This document shows positions 14,047 to 23,154 of a stretch of 64,000 nucleotides of DNA, in pieces. A program made the translations under genes and the position numbers. Source of the DNA: Stenotrophomonas sp. WZN-1 (GTDB taxonomy: Bacteria; Pseudomonadota; Gammaproteobacteria; Xanthomonadales; Xanthomonadaceae); NCBI RefSeq assembly GCF_002192255.1, contig NZ_CP021768.1, positions 2,002,001 through 2,066,000 on the forward strand. The letters run 5' to 3'. The notes beneath the pieces were generated by a model. The model was not told where the DNA came from. It saw only the letters and a program-made list of their open reading frames with translations, and searched no databases. Position 1 is the stretch's first letter; each line of letters opens with the position of its first letter.

Positions 14047-16662
14047 GTGCATCGCCTTTCCCTCGTTGTCCGTCTGCTCCTGCTGCTGGTCGCAGCCTCC
14101 GCCATCCCGGCAACTGCGGCTCCACTGCAGGCACAGTGGCAGTTCCGCATGCTGCCGGGTGACGCGCAGGGCGCTGCGCATCCGGGTCTTCAGCAATGGC
14201 GTGCGGCGAAGGTGCCGGGCAGCGTACACACCGACCTGCTGGCCCATGGGCTGATCCGCGATCCGTACGTCGGTGCGCCCGAGGCCGAGCTGCAGTGGAT
14301 CGGCCTGTCCGCCTGGGAGTACCGCGCCCGCTTTGACGTGGATGCGGCGACGCTGGCCAAGCCCAATGCCGAGCTGCGCTTCGATGGGCTGGACACCTAT
14401 GCCGAAGTCAGCCTCAACGGCAAGCCACTGCTGCGCGCGGACAACGCGCACCGCACGTGGCACGCACGTGTGGACGGGCGCCTGCGGGCGAACGGCAATG
14501 AACTGCAGATCGTGTTCCGCTCACCGATACGCACGCTGCTGCCGGGCGTACAGGCGATGCCGTACAAGATCGCTGGCAATTACCCGTCGCCGTATGGCGA
14601 TGAGCCGAAGGACGCGATGGTCGGCAACTTCGCGCGCAAGCCGGCCTACCACTTCGGCTGGGACTGGGGCCCGCGCTATGTCACCGCCGGCGTGTGGCGC
14701 GGGGTCGACCTGCAGGCCTGGGACGCGCACCGTCTGACCGATCTTGCCGTGCGCACCGATGCACTGAGTGCAGAGCAGGCGAAGCTGGCGGTGCTGCTGC
14801 AGGTGGAGCAGGGTGCTGCGGGTTCGGCCTTGGTGAATGTGGATATACGTGATCCGGAAGGCCGCAACGTGGCCCAGGTGCAACGCACGGTGCTGTTGAA
14901 GCCCGGGCAGAACACGGTTGAGCTGCCGGTTGAGCTGGCCACGCCGCGGCGCTGGTGGCCGGGGGGCCATGGTGCGCAGGATCGCTATACCGTGCAGGCT
15001 CGCCTGGATGATGGCGCCGATGCAGCACTGGCGCGCGAGCAGCACATCGGCCTGCGCACGGTCGAACTGCGCCGCGAGGAAGACCGCAAGGGCGGGCAGG
15101 GCTTTGCCTTCGTCATCAACGGCGTGGAGATCTTCGCCAAGGGCGCCAACGTCATTCCGTTCGATGCCTTCCCCGCACGCGTCGATGCCGCACGCCTGCG
15201 CCAGGTGCTGACCGCCGCGCGCGACGCCAACATGAACATGCTGCGCAATTGGGGCGGCGGCTACTACGAAGACGATGCGTTCTTCGACATCGCCGATGAG
15301 CTGGGCCTGCTGGTCTGGCAGGACTTCATGTTCGGCGGCGGCATGCAGCCGGGCTACGATCCGGCGTTTCGTGCCAGCGTGGTGGCCGAGGCGCGCGACA
15401 ACGTGCGACGTCTGCGCCATCACCCCAGCATCGTGCTGTGGTGTGGCAACAACGAGGAAGAAACCGCCTGGAAGGACTGGGGCCACGGCCGCGACCTGAA
15501 GGCAGCCGACCCGGAATTTGCGGCGAAGGTCTGGCAGGGCTATGTCGACCTGTTCGGCAACGACCTGCGGCAGGTGGTGGGCGAGGAGGGGCTGGGCGTA
15601 CCGTACTGGTCCAGCTCACCCAGCAACGACCTTGACGAGAAGGCCAACGATTCAACCCGTGGCGACAAGCACTACTGGCAGGTCTGGGGCAATCCGGCGC
15701 TGCCGGTGCAGGCCTACCTGCGCGAGACGCCGCGCTTCATGTCCGAGTACGGTTTGCAGGCGTGGCCGTCGGTGGCGACGGTGGACCAGATCGCCACCCG
15801 CGCCGAGCAGCGCATCGACAGCCCGGTGATCCGCGCGCACCAGAAATTCATGGCCGGCGAGGGCAACAGCCGCCTGCTGCACTACATCGAACTGGGCTAC
15901 GGCACGCCGAAGGACTTCGAGGAATTCATCTACCTCAGCCAGGTGATGCAGGCCGATGGCATTGCACTGGCGGCACTGCATCATCGCGCCTCGCGGCCGT
16001 ACACGATGGGCTCGCTGTACTGGCAGCTCAACGATGTCTGGCCGGGCGCCTCCTGGTCCAGCGTGGACTATTTCGGCCGCTGGAAGGCGCTGCACTTCGC
16101 CGCGCGGCGCTTCTTTGCGCCAGTGACGGTGGCCGCGTTGCGCGACGAGGGCAGCACGCGGGTGCGCCTGATCAACGATGGTGCCGCACTGGATGCACGC
16201 TGGCGGCTGCGGGTGATGGACGTGGAAGGGAAGGTGCTGCGCCGTCGCGAGGAAGCGGTGACGCTGGCGGCGTCGGGTGTGACCTTGATCGGTGATTTCC
16301 GCGACGCCGAATTGTTGGCCGGTGCCGACCCGAAGCGCACCCTGGCGGTATTCGAGCTGCTGCAGGATGGCAGGGTCAGTGCGCGCCAGGTGGTTGGTTT
16401 CGTCGAGGCGAAGGACCAGGTATTGCCGCGGCAGGCGCTGAAGGCCACGCTGTCCATCGAAGGCGACCACTACCGCCTGCGCCTGGAAAGCGCGGCGTAT
16501 GTGCGCGCGACGTGGATTGATTTCGGCGCGCTGGATGTGCAGGTCGAAGACAACCTGCTGGATCTGCTGCCGGGCGAAACCCGCGATATCGCGGTGCGGG
16601 GCCCGGTGGATCTGGTTACCCTGCGCGAAGCGCTGAAGCTGAAGACCCTCAACGACCGTTGA
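14047..16662 (+). CDS. Exported GH2 beta-mannosidase
   Basis: 871-residue exo-beta-mannosidase expected to release mannose from the core of N-glycans or from beta-mannosides. A signal peptide (LLLLLVAASAIPATA) precedes the GH2 sugar-binding and immunoglobulin-like domains. The catalytic TIM barrel shows NWGGGYYEDDAFFDIADELG, the acid/base motif WCGNNEEE near residue 464 and the nucleophile motif MSEYG near residue 564, as in GH2 beta-mannosidases. The GTG start at 14047 has AGGAG seven bases upstream. It closes the mannoside operon. Confidence 0.92.
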   Translation: MHRLSLVVRLLLLLVAASAIPATAAPLQAQWQFRMLPGDAQGAAHPGLQQWRAAKVPGSVHTDLLAHGLIRDPYVGAPEAELQWIGLSAWEYRARFDVDAATLAKPNAELRFDGLDTYAEVSLNGKPLLRADNAHRTWHARVDGRLRANGNELQIVFRSPIRTLLPGVQAMPYKIAGNYPSPYGDEPKDAMVGNFARKPAYHFGWDWGPRYVTAGVWRGVDLQAWDAHRLTDLAVRTDALSAEQAKLAVLLQVEQGAAGSALVNVDIRDPEGRNVAQVQRTVLLKPGQNTVELPVELATPRRWWPGGHGAQDRYTVQARLDDGADAALAREQHIGLRTVELRREEDRKGGQGFAFVINGVEIFAKGANVIPFDAFPARVDAARLRQVLTAARDANMNMLRNWGGGYYEDDAFFDIADELGLLVWQDFMFGGGMQPGYDPAFRASVVAEARDNVRRLRHHPSIVLWCGNNEEETAWKDWGHGRDLKAADPEFAAKVWQGYVDLFGNDLRQVVGEEGLGVPYWSSSPSNDLDEKANDSTRGDKHYWQVWGNPALPVQAYLRETPRFMSEYGLQAWPSVATVDQIATRAEQRIDSPVIRAHQKFMAGEGNSRLLHYIELGYGTPKDFEEFIYLSQVMQADGIALAALHHRASRPYTMGSLYWQLNDVWPGASWSSVDYFGRWKALHFAARRFFAPVTVAALRDEGSTRVRLINDGAALDARWRLRVMDVEGKVLRRREEAVTLAASGVTLIGDFRDAELLAGADPKRTLAVFELLQDGRVSARQVVGFVEAKDQVLPRQALKATLSIEGDHYRLRLESAAYVRATWIDFGALDVQVEDNLLDLLPGETRDIAVRGPVDLVTLREALKLKTLNDR

Positions 16663-16704
16663 GGGCTGTGCATCCCGCCTTGCACGGTGCCAACCTCGCC
16701 GCTT

Positions 16705-16810
16705 TGGTAGGTGCCAACCTTGGTTGGCACGCTTCTGGCGCGGGGGGCGATCGCCAACCAAAGTGGCCTCTACCGGAGCCGATGCCCGGTAGCGCCGGGC
16801 AATGCCCGGC
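16705..16810. repeat. SMAG-type hairpin cluster
   Basis: GTAGGTGCCAACCTTGGTTGG and a partly complementary copy ending in CCTCTACC, followed by the short hairpin GCCGGGC/GCCCGGC. It lies between the convergent beta-mannosidase and mtnC genes. Confidence 0.65.
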
Positions 16811-16830
16811 GAGCGCAGCGGGGCGGCGCT

Positions 16831-17526
16831 TTACAGCTGGATCTGCTGGAAATTCTCGACCCGTTCGTGGCCGTTGGCGGCCTGGCCGGTGCGCGGCAGC
16901 GGGTAGTCGTCCAGGCGATCGATCAGGCGGGTCTGCAGGCCGGCTTCGCGGGCAGCATCCAGTTCTTCCACCACATCCGACAGGAACAGGATCTCGCCGG
17001 CCGGTACGCCGATGGCCTGCACGATGCGGCGGTAGCTGTCGGCCTCGCGCTTGCCACCGACTTCGGTGTCGAACCAGCCCGACACCAGCGGGCTGAGGTC
17101 ACCGGCGTCGCTGAAGCCGAAGAACAGCTTCTGCGCCGGCACCGAGCCGGAGGAGTACACGTACAGCGGCAGGCCGGAGGCATGCCAGCCCTTCAGCACC
17201 GGCGCCACTTCCGGGTAGAAGTGCGCGGTGTAGTCGCCGCGGCGGTAGCCTTCGTCCCAGATCAGGCCCTGCAGCGCCTTCAGTGCGGTGTGCTTGCGGT
17301 CCTGGTCGATCCAGCCCTGCAACGTCTCGGCCACCAGGCTGTCCTGGCAGGCGCCGCCGATCTCGGTGGCCACCGCATCCAGCCAGCGGCGGACCTCCGG
17401 CTGCTGGCCATGCTCGGCGACGAACGCGGGCAACGCCTTGCGCGCATAAGGGAACAGCACGTTCTTGACGAAAGAGATGCTGCTGGTGGTGCCTTCGATG
17501 TCGGTCAGGATGACGCGGGGCTGCAT
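16831..17526 (-). CDS. mtnC: Acireductone synthase (enolase-phosphatase E1)
   Basis: 231-residue HAD-family enzyme of methionine salvage. It enolises and dephosphorylates 2,3-diketo-5-methylthiopentyl-1-phosphate to acireductone. HAD motif I appears as [15 protein letters not shown] at residues 6-20, the hallmark DIEGTT of this family; motif II is VYSSGS and the late motif is [16 protein letters not shown]. The length matches the family. It starts three bases after the mtnD stop in the same transcript. Confidence 0.94.
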   Translation of the reverse strand: MQPRVILTDIEGTTSSISFVKNVLFPYARKALPAFVAEHGQQPEVRRWLDAVATEIGGACQDSLVAETLQGWIDQDRKHTALKALQGLIWDEGYRRGDYTAHFYPEVAPVLKGWHASGLPLYVYSSGSVPAQKLFFGFSDAGDLSPLVSGWFDTEVGGKREADSYRRIVQAIGVPAGEILFLSDVVEELDAAREAGLQTRLIDRLDDYPLPRTGQAANGHERVENFQQIQL

Positions 17527-17529
17527 GGA

Positions 17530-18087
17530 TCAGGACGCCTGGGTGGGTACGTAACGGGGGAACTTCTGCGCGATGTCGGTGCCGGTGAAGTGACCAACCC
17601 AGCCATCCGGTTCGGTGAAGAAGCGGATCGCCACGAAGCTGGGCTCGTCGCCCATGTCGAACCAGTGGGTGGTGCCATCGGGTACGGCGATCAGGTCGTC
17701 CTTCACGCACTCGATCTCATAGACCTTGTCACCCACGTGCAGGGTGAACAGGCCGGAACCTGCGACGAAGAAGCGCACCTCGTCTTCCTTGTGGAAGTGT
17801 TCGTCGAGGAACTTCTTGCGCAGCTCGGCGCGGTTCGGGTTGTCCGGGGCGATCGAGGCCACGTCCACGCTCTTGAAGCCGCGCTCGGCAACCAGGCGGT
17901 CGATGTCGGCGCGGTAAGCGGCGAACACTTCATCCTGGCTGGCGCCCGGTGCGACCGGCGCGATGGCTTGCCAGCGCTCGAAGGTGACGCCGATCTTCTG
18001 CAGCTCGGCGGCAATGATCGCGCCGTCCTGGGTGTCCAGCAGCGGCGATTCGGGGCGGGTGTCGTCGTAGATGCGCAGTCGGCTCAT
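17530..18087 (-). CDS. mtnD: Acireductone dioxygenase
   Basis: 185-residue cupin dioxygenase that converts acireductone and oxygen to the methionine precursor 4-methylthio-2-oxobutanoate (Fe form) or an off-pathway product (Ni form). The metal motif [13 protein letters not shown] supplies two His and one Glu, and a later His lies in GTTHWFDMG. The ATG at 18087 opens the conserved [13 protein letters not shown]; the longer frame to 18309 runs into mtnB. It lies between mtnB and mtnC. Confidence 0.94.
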   Translation of the reverse strand: MSRLRIYDDTRPESPLLDTQDGAIIAAELQKIGVTFERWQAIAPVAPGASQDEVFAAYRADIDRLVAERGFKSVDVASIAPDNPNRAELRKKFLDEHFHKEDEVRFFVAGSGLFTLHVGDKVYEIECVKDDLIAVPDGTTHWFDMGDEPSFVAIRFFTEPDGWVGHFTGTDIAQKFPRYVPTQAS

Positions 18088-18179
18088 GGCGGCAGCTTGA
18101 ACGTCTCGGGGGGAAGACAGGGTAGCAGGGTGGAGGCAGGGCGCAGATTCCGGATCGGCATCTACACCTGCATGTGGGT

Positions 18180-18821
18180 TCAGCCGCGCAGCTTGCGCAG
18201 CTCCAGCTCGCAATGGAACAGGAACTCGAAGGCTTCCATGTGCCGGCGCGCTTCGGCCATGTCGCGGCCCCAGGCATACAGGCCGTGGCCGTCGATCAGG
18301 TAGCCCCACAGGTTCTGCCGGTCGAGCAGGTCATCGACCTGCTTGGAAAGCACGTTCATGTCCTGGGTGTTGGCGAACACCGGCACGTCGATGGCCATCT
18401 CGTGGGTGCTGTTGCCGGCGAAGGCCTTCAGCAGCTCGTAGCCTTCCAGGCGGATGTGGCCCTGCGGCGCGTACAGGCGCGAGGCGACGGTCTGCACCGG
18501 CGAATGGGTATGCAGCACGCAGCCGATCTCCGGGAAGCGGCGATACAACTGGGTGTGCAGCAGTGTCTCGGCGGACGGGCGCAGCGGGCGGCCGACGGCC
18601 AGGCCGTCGAAGTCCACCACCATGATGTCGTCCTCGATCAGGCGGCCCTTGTCCTTGCCGGAGACAGTGATCGCGGCGTGGCGGTCGTCCAGGCGGTGGG
18701 AGAAGTTGCTGCTGGTGGCCGGGGTCCAGCCGGCGTGGGCCAGTTCGCGGACGTTGTCGATCAGCAGCTGGGCCAGTTCGCTCAGGCGCGCGGTGTCGTA
18801 GGGGAAGGTGGGGGCGTTCAT
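18180..18821 (-). CDS. mtnB: Methylthioribulose-1-phosphate dehydratase
   Basis: 213-residue class II aldolase-fold zinc enzyme that removes water from 5-methylthioribulose 1-phosphate. The zinc-binding [14 protein letters not shown] and the early [10 protein letters not shown] block are typical. The ATG at 18821 is preferred to a TTG at 18848. It is the first gene of the mtnB-mtnD-mtnC set; the upstream pathway genes are not in this window. Confidence 0.92.
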   Translation of the reverse strand: MNAPTFPYDTARLSELAQLLIDNVRELAHAGWTPATSSNFSHRLDDRHAAITVSGKDKGRLIEDDIMVVDFDGLAVGRPLRPSAETLLHTQLYRRFPEIGCVLHTHSPVQTVASRLYAPQGHIRLEGYELLKAFAGNSTHEMAIDVPVFANTQDMNVLSKQVDDLLDRQNLWGYLIDGHGLYAWGRDMAEARRHMEAFEFLFHCELELRKLRG

Positions 18822-19326
18822 GCCGGCGATTTTACTGGATTCGGCCAACGGCTGAGCCCCTCGTGGCTGGCGTCAGAAGCAGATTTCGCGGGTTGGCCGG
18901 TTGGGTGCGGCCAGCCACGGAGTGAAGAAGGAAAAGCGAAAAGCGGGTCGCTTCGCTGTGCTTGCTCGGAGCGGAGCATGGCTCCGATCTACAGAAGATC
19001 CATTCCCCGGACAGAATTCATCCACGCATGGCGTGGATCTACTGGACGCGCCGGTGGACTGTCGGAGGTGGGGCGGATTGGGTTCGCGGGGGTGTCCGCG
19101 GCATGGGCCCGAGGCATGCCTCGGGCGGGTTGGGCAGGAGGCCCAACCCCGGTCTTGCCGCGTGCGCAGGACAGCGCACGCGAGCAAGCCGCGGCCAAGC
19201 CCCCAGGGACGGGTTCACGGCGTCCCCCCGCGAACCCAACCCGTCCCGCCAAACCTCAGCCCAGCTGTTGCCGTTGCTCCGGCTTCAAAGGCGGGTGCAG
19301 GGCCGCAGGCCCTGCAATGCAAAACC
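18822..19326. other. 505-bp intergenic region with half-composite repeat B
   Basis: Between the mtnB start and the permease stop. It contains a short GAGCGGAGCATGGCTCCGATC hairpin region, ATCCACGCATGGCGTGGAT, and the longest copy of the three-hairpin repeat. No supported gene was found. Confidence 0.7.
19019..19315 (-). repeat. Half-composite repeat B with enlarged hairpin element (copy 3)
   Basis: Order: ATCCACGCATGGCGTGGAT, then the hairpin element at 19067-19250 (outer stem containing GATTGGGTTCGCGGGG and its near complement), then a CAGCTGTTGCCGTTGC tract and the GCAGGGC/GCCCTGC hairpin. The element is 184 bp instead of 102 because the tip of its second inner hairpin holds about 82 extra bases, themselves three hairpins (CCCGAGGCATGCCTCGGG, GGTTGGGC/GCCCAACC, and CGCGTGCGC/GCGCACGCG). 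Confidence 0.75.
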
Positions 19327-20754
19327 TTACTTCACACGCAGGCGGCTGTGCCTGAAGCCGTAGCAGAAATAGATCACGAAGCCGACGAACGTCCACACGC
19401 CCATCAGCATCCAGTTGTGCATCGTCATCGCCGACAGCAGGGCAAGGCAACTCAGCACGCCCAGGCTGCAGATCAGCCATGCCATCGGCATGCGGAACGG
19501 TCGCGGCAGCTCCGGCTGGGTGCGGCGCAGGATCAGCACGCCCGCGCACACCGCCGCGAATGCGATCAGCGTGCCCATCGAGGTCAGCTCGCCGAGGATG
19601 TCCAGCGGGAACAGCGCCGCCAGCAGCGCGATGCCGATGCCGGTGATCACGGTATTGATGTGCGGGGTGCGGTACTTCGGGTGGATCTTGGTGAACACCG
19701 GCGGCAGCAGGCCGTCGCGGCCCATGATCATGAAGATGCGCGGCTGGCCGATGATCATTACCAGCACCACCGAGGACAGGCCGACCAGCGCGCCGACCTC
19801 GACCACCCAGCGCAGCCAGTCCAGCTGCGGATGCGCCGCCACGGCAGTCACCACCGGCTCGTCGGTACCCAGCAGCTGGAACGGCACCAGGCCGGTCATC
19901 ACTGCGGCCATCGCGATGTACAGCACGGTGCAGATCACCAGTGACAGCATCATGCCGATCGGCATGTCACGCTGCGGGTTCTTTGATTCCTGCGCGGCCA
20001 CCGATACCGCCTCGAAGCCGATGTAGGCGAAGAACACCATCGCCGCGCCACGCAGCACGCCTTCCATGCCGTACTTTCCGGGGCCTTCGTTGGCGGGAAT
20101 GAACGGGGTCCAGTTGCTGGTGTCCACGTACTTCCAGCCGACCACGATGACCAGCATGATCAGGCCGGTCTTCAGCACGACCATCGCCATGTTCATCGCC
20201 GAAGACTTGCTGATGCCGACGTAGCACAGCCAGGTCAGCAGCAGCACCAGCGCGGCGGCCGGCAGATTGGCGATCGCACCGGTCGGGCGCAGCTGCGCGT
20301 CCAGTGGCGCGCTGACCAGCGCCGCCGGTAGATGGATGTCGAACTGGCTGAGCAGGCTGAGGAAATAGCCGGTCCAGCTGACCGCGACCGCCGAGGCGGA
20401 GACGCCGTACTCGAGCACCAGCATCCAGCCGATGAACCAGGCCGAGAGCTCGCCGAAGGTGGCGTAGGTATAGGTGTAGGCACTGCCGGAGACCGGCACC
20501 ATCGAGGCGAATTCGGCGTAGGCCAGCGCGCAGAAGGCGCAGCAGATGGCCGCCAGCACGAACGACAGCATGATCGCCGGGCCGGCGTGGTTGGCGGCGG
20601 CCTGGCCGGTGATGACGAAAATGCCGCCGCCGATCACCGCGCCGATGCCGAGGGCGGTCAGCCCCCAGGGGCCGAGGTGGCGGCGCAGGCTCAGGCCGTT
20701 GGCGTCTTCATGGGCGGCATGCGGGTGCTTGGTGGCCCACAGTTGCTTGAACAT
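19327..20754 (-). CDS. APC-family amino acid permease
   Basis: 475-residue inner-membrane transporter of the amino acid-polyamine-organocation superfamily, cationic-amino-acid-transporter-like branch. About 12 membrane helices are visible. The first carries the substrate motif GIGAVIGGGIFVITGQAA, and later come the SGSAYTYTYATFGE block and FFAYIGFEAVSVAAQESKNP. It is followed on the same strand by a close paralogue. Substrate unknown; uptake of a basic or small neutral amino acid is plausible. Confidence 0.88.
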   Translation of the reverse strand: MFKQLWATKHPHAAHEDANGLSLRRHLGPWGLTALGIGAVIGGGIFVITGQAAANHAGPAIMLSFVLAAICCAFCALAYAEFASMVPVSGSAYTYTYATFGELSAWFIGWMLVLEYGVSASAVAVSWTGYFLSLLSQFDIHLPAALVSAPLDAQLRPTGAIANLPAAALVLLLTWLCYVGISKSSAMNMAMVVLKTGLIMLVIVVGWKYVDTSNWTPFIPANEGPGKYGMEGVLRGAAMVFFAYIGFEAVSVAAQESKNPQRDMPIGMMLSLVICTVLYIAMAAVMTGLVPFQLLGTDEPVVTAVAAHPQLDWLRWVVEVGALVGLSSVVLVMIIGQPRIFMIMGRDGLLPPVFTKIHPKYRTPHINTVITGIGIALLAALFPLDILGELTSMGTLIAFAAVCAGVLILRRTQPELPRPFRMPMAWLICSLGVLSCLALLSAMTMHNWMLMGVWTFVGFVIYFCYGFRHSRLRVK

Positions 20755-20836
20755 GTGTGGTGGTCTTGTCGAAGCGCGCCACAGGCGGCGCGCGGGGAAA
20801 ACGGACGGGCCGGCGCGAGGCCGGCCCGTAGGCGGA

Positions 20837-22312
20837 TCAAGGCGACTTGGCCAGCTTGCTGTTGCGGATGCCGTAGCCCAGGTAGATCAGCAGGCCGAGC
20901 AGCGTCCAGCCGACGAACAGGTGCCAGTGCACCACGAACGCCTGCCAGAACAGGAACAGGCAGGTGGCCGCGCCGAGCGGGCAGATGATCCACACCATCG
21001 GCACGCGGAACGGGCGGTGCAGGTCCGGCTTGGAATAGCGCAGTACCAGCACGCCGATGCAGACCGTGGCGAAGGCCAGCAGGGTGCCCATCGAGACCAG
21101 TTCACCCAGCACGTTCAGCGGCACCAGGCCGGCCAGCGCGGCGGCGATCACGCCGACCACGATGGTGGCGACGTACGGGGTGCGGAAGCGGGCGTGGACC
21201 TTGCCGAAGAACTTCGGCAGCAGGCCGTCGCGGGAGATGGTGTAGGCGATGCGGGTCTGGCCCATCATCATCACCAGCACCACCGAGGACAGGCCGGCGA
21301 TGGCGCCGATCTCCACGAAGGTCTTCAGCCAGGCCAGTGTCGGGTAGGGCTCCAGCGCGGTGGCCACCGGCTTGTCGGTGCCAAGCAGGTGGTACGGCAT
21401 CATGCCGGTCAACACGGCACAGACGATGATGTAGACGAGGGTGCACACGGCCAGCGAGCCGAGCAGGCCGATCGGCATGTTGCGCTGCGGGTCCTTGGTT
21501 TCACCGGCGGCTGTGGAGACCGCATCGAAGCCGATGTAGGCGAAGAACACGATGGTGGCCGCGCGGAACACGCCGCTCCAGCCGAACTCACCCGGTACGC
21601 CGGTGTTTTCCGGGATGAACGGCTGCCAGTTGGCGGGGTCGATGTGGGCCGCGCCGATGCCGATGAACAGGCAGATGACGGTGACCTTGATCGCCACGAT
21701 GATCGCGTTGACGAAGGCCGACTGGGTCACGCCCACATACAGCAGGCCGGACACCGCCGCCACGATCAGCACCGCCGGCAGGTTGAACAGCTTGCCCGAA
21801 GCGATGAACTCGCTGCCGGTCCAGGCAATCGGAGCCGCGCTGAGGGCATCCGGGAACGGCATGTGCAGCGTGGTGGTGATGAAGCTGATCAGGTACGCCG
21901 ACCAGCCCACCGCGACCGAGGCCGAGGCGAACAGGTACTCCAGCACCAGGCACCAGCCGATGAACCAGGCCATGCCCTCGCCCAGGGTGGCGTAGGAGTA
22001 GGAGTAGGCGCTGCCGGAGACCGGCATCATCGCCGCGAACTCGGCGTAGCACAGGCCCGCCAGGGCGCAGGCGAAGCCGGCGATCACGAACGACAGCATG
22101 ACGGCCGGGCCGGCGTGGTTGGCCGCGGCCTGGCCGGTCAGCACGAAGATGCCTGCGCCGATCACCGCACCCACGCCAAGCAGGATGAGGTGTTTAGCCG
22201 TGAGGGTCCGTTTCAACGTGGCTTCGCCGTCCAGGCTGCCTTCGATGGGTTCGCCAGCATCGACGTGCCCGGCCGGTTCAACCGGCTTGACCCTCAACAG
22301 AGCTTTCAGCAT
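20837..22312 (-). CDS. APC-family amino acid permease (paralogue)
   Basis: 491 residues, same family as the downstream gene: GVGAVIGAGIFVLTGQAA, SGSAYSYSYATLGEGMAWF and FFAYIGFDAVSTAAGETKDP are shared almost position for position. The start at 22312 has AGGAAG upstream; the frame continues to 22492 without a good start. It transcribes first, 82 bp before the second permease gene, suggesting a tandem duplication that now forms a two-gene unit. Confidence 0.88.
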   Translation of the reverse strand: MLKALLRVKPVEPAGHVDAGEPIEGSLDGEATLKRTLTAKHLILLGVGAVIGAGIFVLTGQAAANHAGPAVMLSFVIAGFACALAGLCYAEFAAMMPVSGSAYSYSYATLGEGMAWFIGWCLVLEYLFASASVAVGWSAYLISFITTTLHMPFPDALSAAPIAWTGSEFIASGKLFNLPAVLIVAAVSGLLYVGVTQSAFVNAIIVAIKVTVICLFIGIGAAHIDPANWQPFIPENTGVPGEFGWSGVFRAATIVFFAYIGFDAVSTAAGETKDPQRNMPIGLLGSLAVCTLVYIIVCAVLTGMMPYHLLGTDKPVATALEPYPTLAWLKTFVEIGAIAGLSSVVLVMMMGQTRIAYTISRDGLLPKFFGKVHARFRTPYVATIVVGVIAAALAGLVPLNVLGELVSMGTLLAFATVCIGVLVLRYSKPDLHRPFRVPMVWIICPLGAATCLFLFWQAFVVHWHLFVGWTLLGLLIYLGYGIRNSKLAKSP

Positions 22313-22490
22313 GCAGTACTTCCTAGTGATCGGATTGGGTGGGCCGCCGATACGTTGCCGGCAACCCTGGAATGGTGAAGGCCGCGCGAACGGCCCGCTG
22401 TACCTTAGCCAAAGCTGAAGCCAACGCACAAGCGCAATCGCAACAATGAACGGCGATAATGAGCAGTATTTTTCCAAACGCCGCGCATTC

Positions 22491-23060
22491 ATGAGCCAGA
22501 CCGCCGAAACCCTTGCCGTGCTTGACGATCGCCTGCGTGGCCTGCTGCGGGACTATGCCCGCCGCGAGCCCGCCCACGACGCACTGGCTGCCGAATTCGG
22601 CACATTGTTGGACGATCCGGAAGATCCGTTCCGCCGCGAGCGCCTGGCTGGCCACTTCACCGCCAGCTGCTGGCTGGTCAGCGCCGATGGCCAGCGCCTG
22701 CTGCTGACCCACCATCGCAAGCTGCAGCGCTGGCTGCAGCTGGGCGGCCACGCCGACGGCGACCGCGACCTGGCCCAGGTGGCGTTGAAGGAAGCCGAGG
22801 AAGAGTCGGGACTGAGCGGCCTGGTGCTGGAAGACCCGGCCATCTTCGATCTGGACAAGCATTGGATTCCGGAGCGCAAGGACGTGCCGGGGCACTGGCA
22901 CTACGACGTGCGTTTCGTGATCCGCGCGCTGGGCGGCGAAGCCTTCGTGCTCAGCGAGGAGTCGCTGGAACTGGCCTGGCGGCCGGTGACCGAGGTCGCG
23001 GTCGACCCGGAATCGGATGAATCGATGCAGCGCATGGCCCGTCGCTGGCTGGCACGCTAG
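22491..23060 (+). CDS. Nudix hydrolase
   Basis: 189-residue predicted nucleoside-diphosphate-linked pyrophosphatase. The Nudix box is GGHADGDRDLAQVALKEAEEES: the core EEES metal ligands are kept but the usual first Glu is Asp and the usual Arg of REU is Lys. The C-terminal region YDVRFVIRAL and LAWRPVTEV completes the fold. An in-frame ATG at 22446 is the alternative start; neither has a clear ribosome-binding site. Substrate unknown. It is divergent from the permease genes. Confidence 0.8.
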   Translation: MSQTAETLAVLDDRLRGLLRDYARREPAHDALAAEFGTLLDDPEDPFRRERLAGHFTASCWLVSADGQRLLLTHHRKLQRWLQLGGHADGDRDLAQVALKEAEEESGLSGLVLEDPAIFDLDKHWIPERKDVPGHWHYDVRFVIRALGGEAFVLSEESLELAWRPVTEVAVDPESDESMQRMARRWLAR

Positions 23061-23066
23061 CAACCT

Positions 23067-23133
23067 GTAGAGCCGAGCCGATGCTCGGCTCAGTGCGGGC
23101 CGGAACCGCAGCCGAGCATGGGCTCGGCTCTAC
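23067..23133. repeat. SMAG dimer
   Basis: Two inverted GTAGAGCCGAGC units with internal GCTCGGCT stems, facing each other between the convergent Nudix and serA genes. Confidence 0.8.
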
Positions 23134-23154
23134 AAGTGCATGGCGGGACCCGCG

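Noticed and set aside
22446..22490. Longer Nudix N-terminus from 22446
   Set aside because: The added residues are polar and unlike the family, and the segment looks like an A/T-rich promoter region; not excluded.
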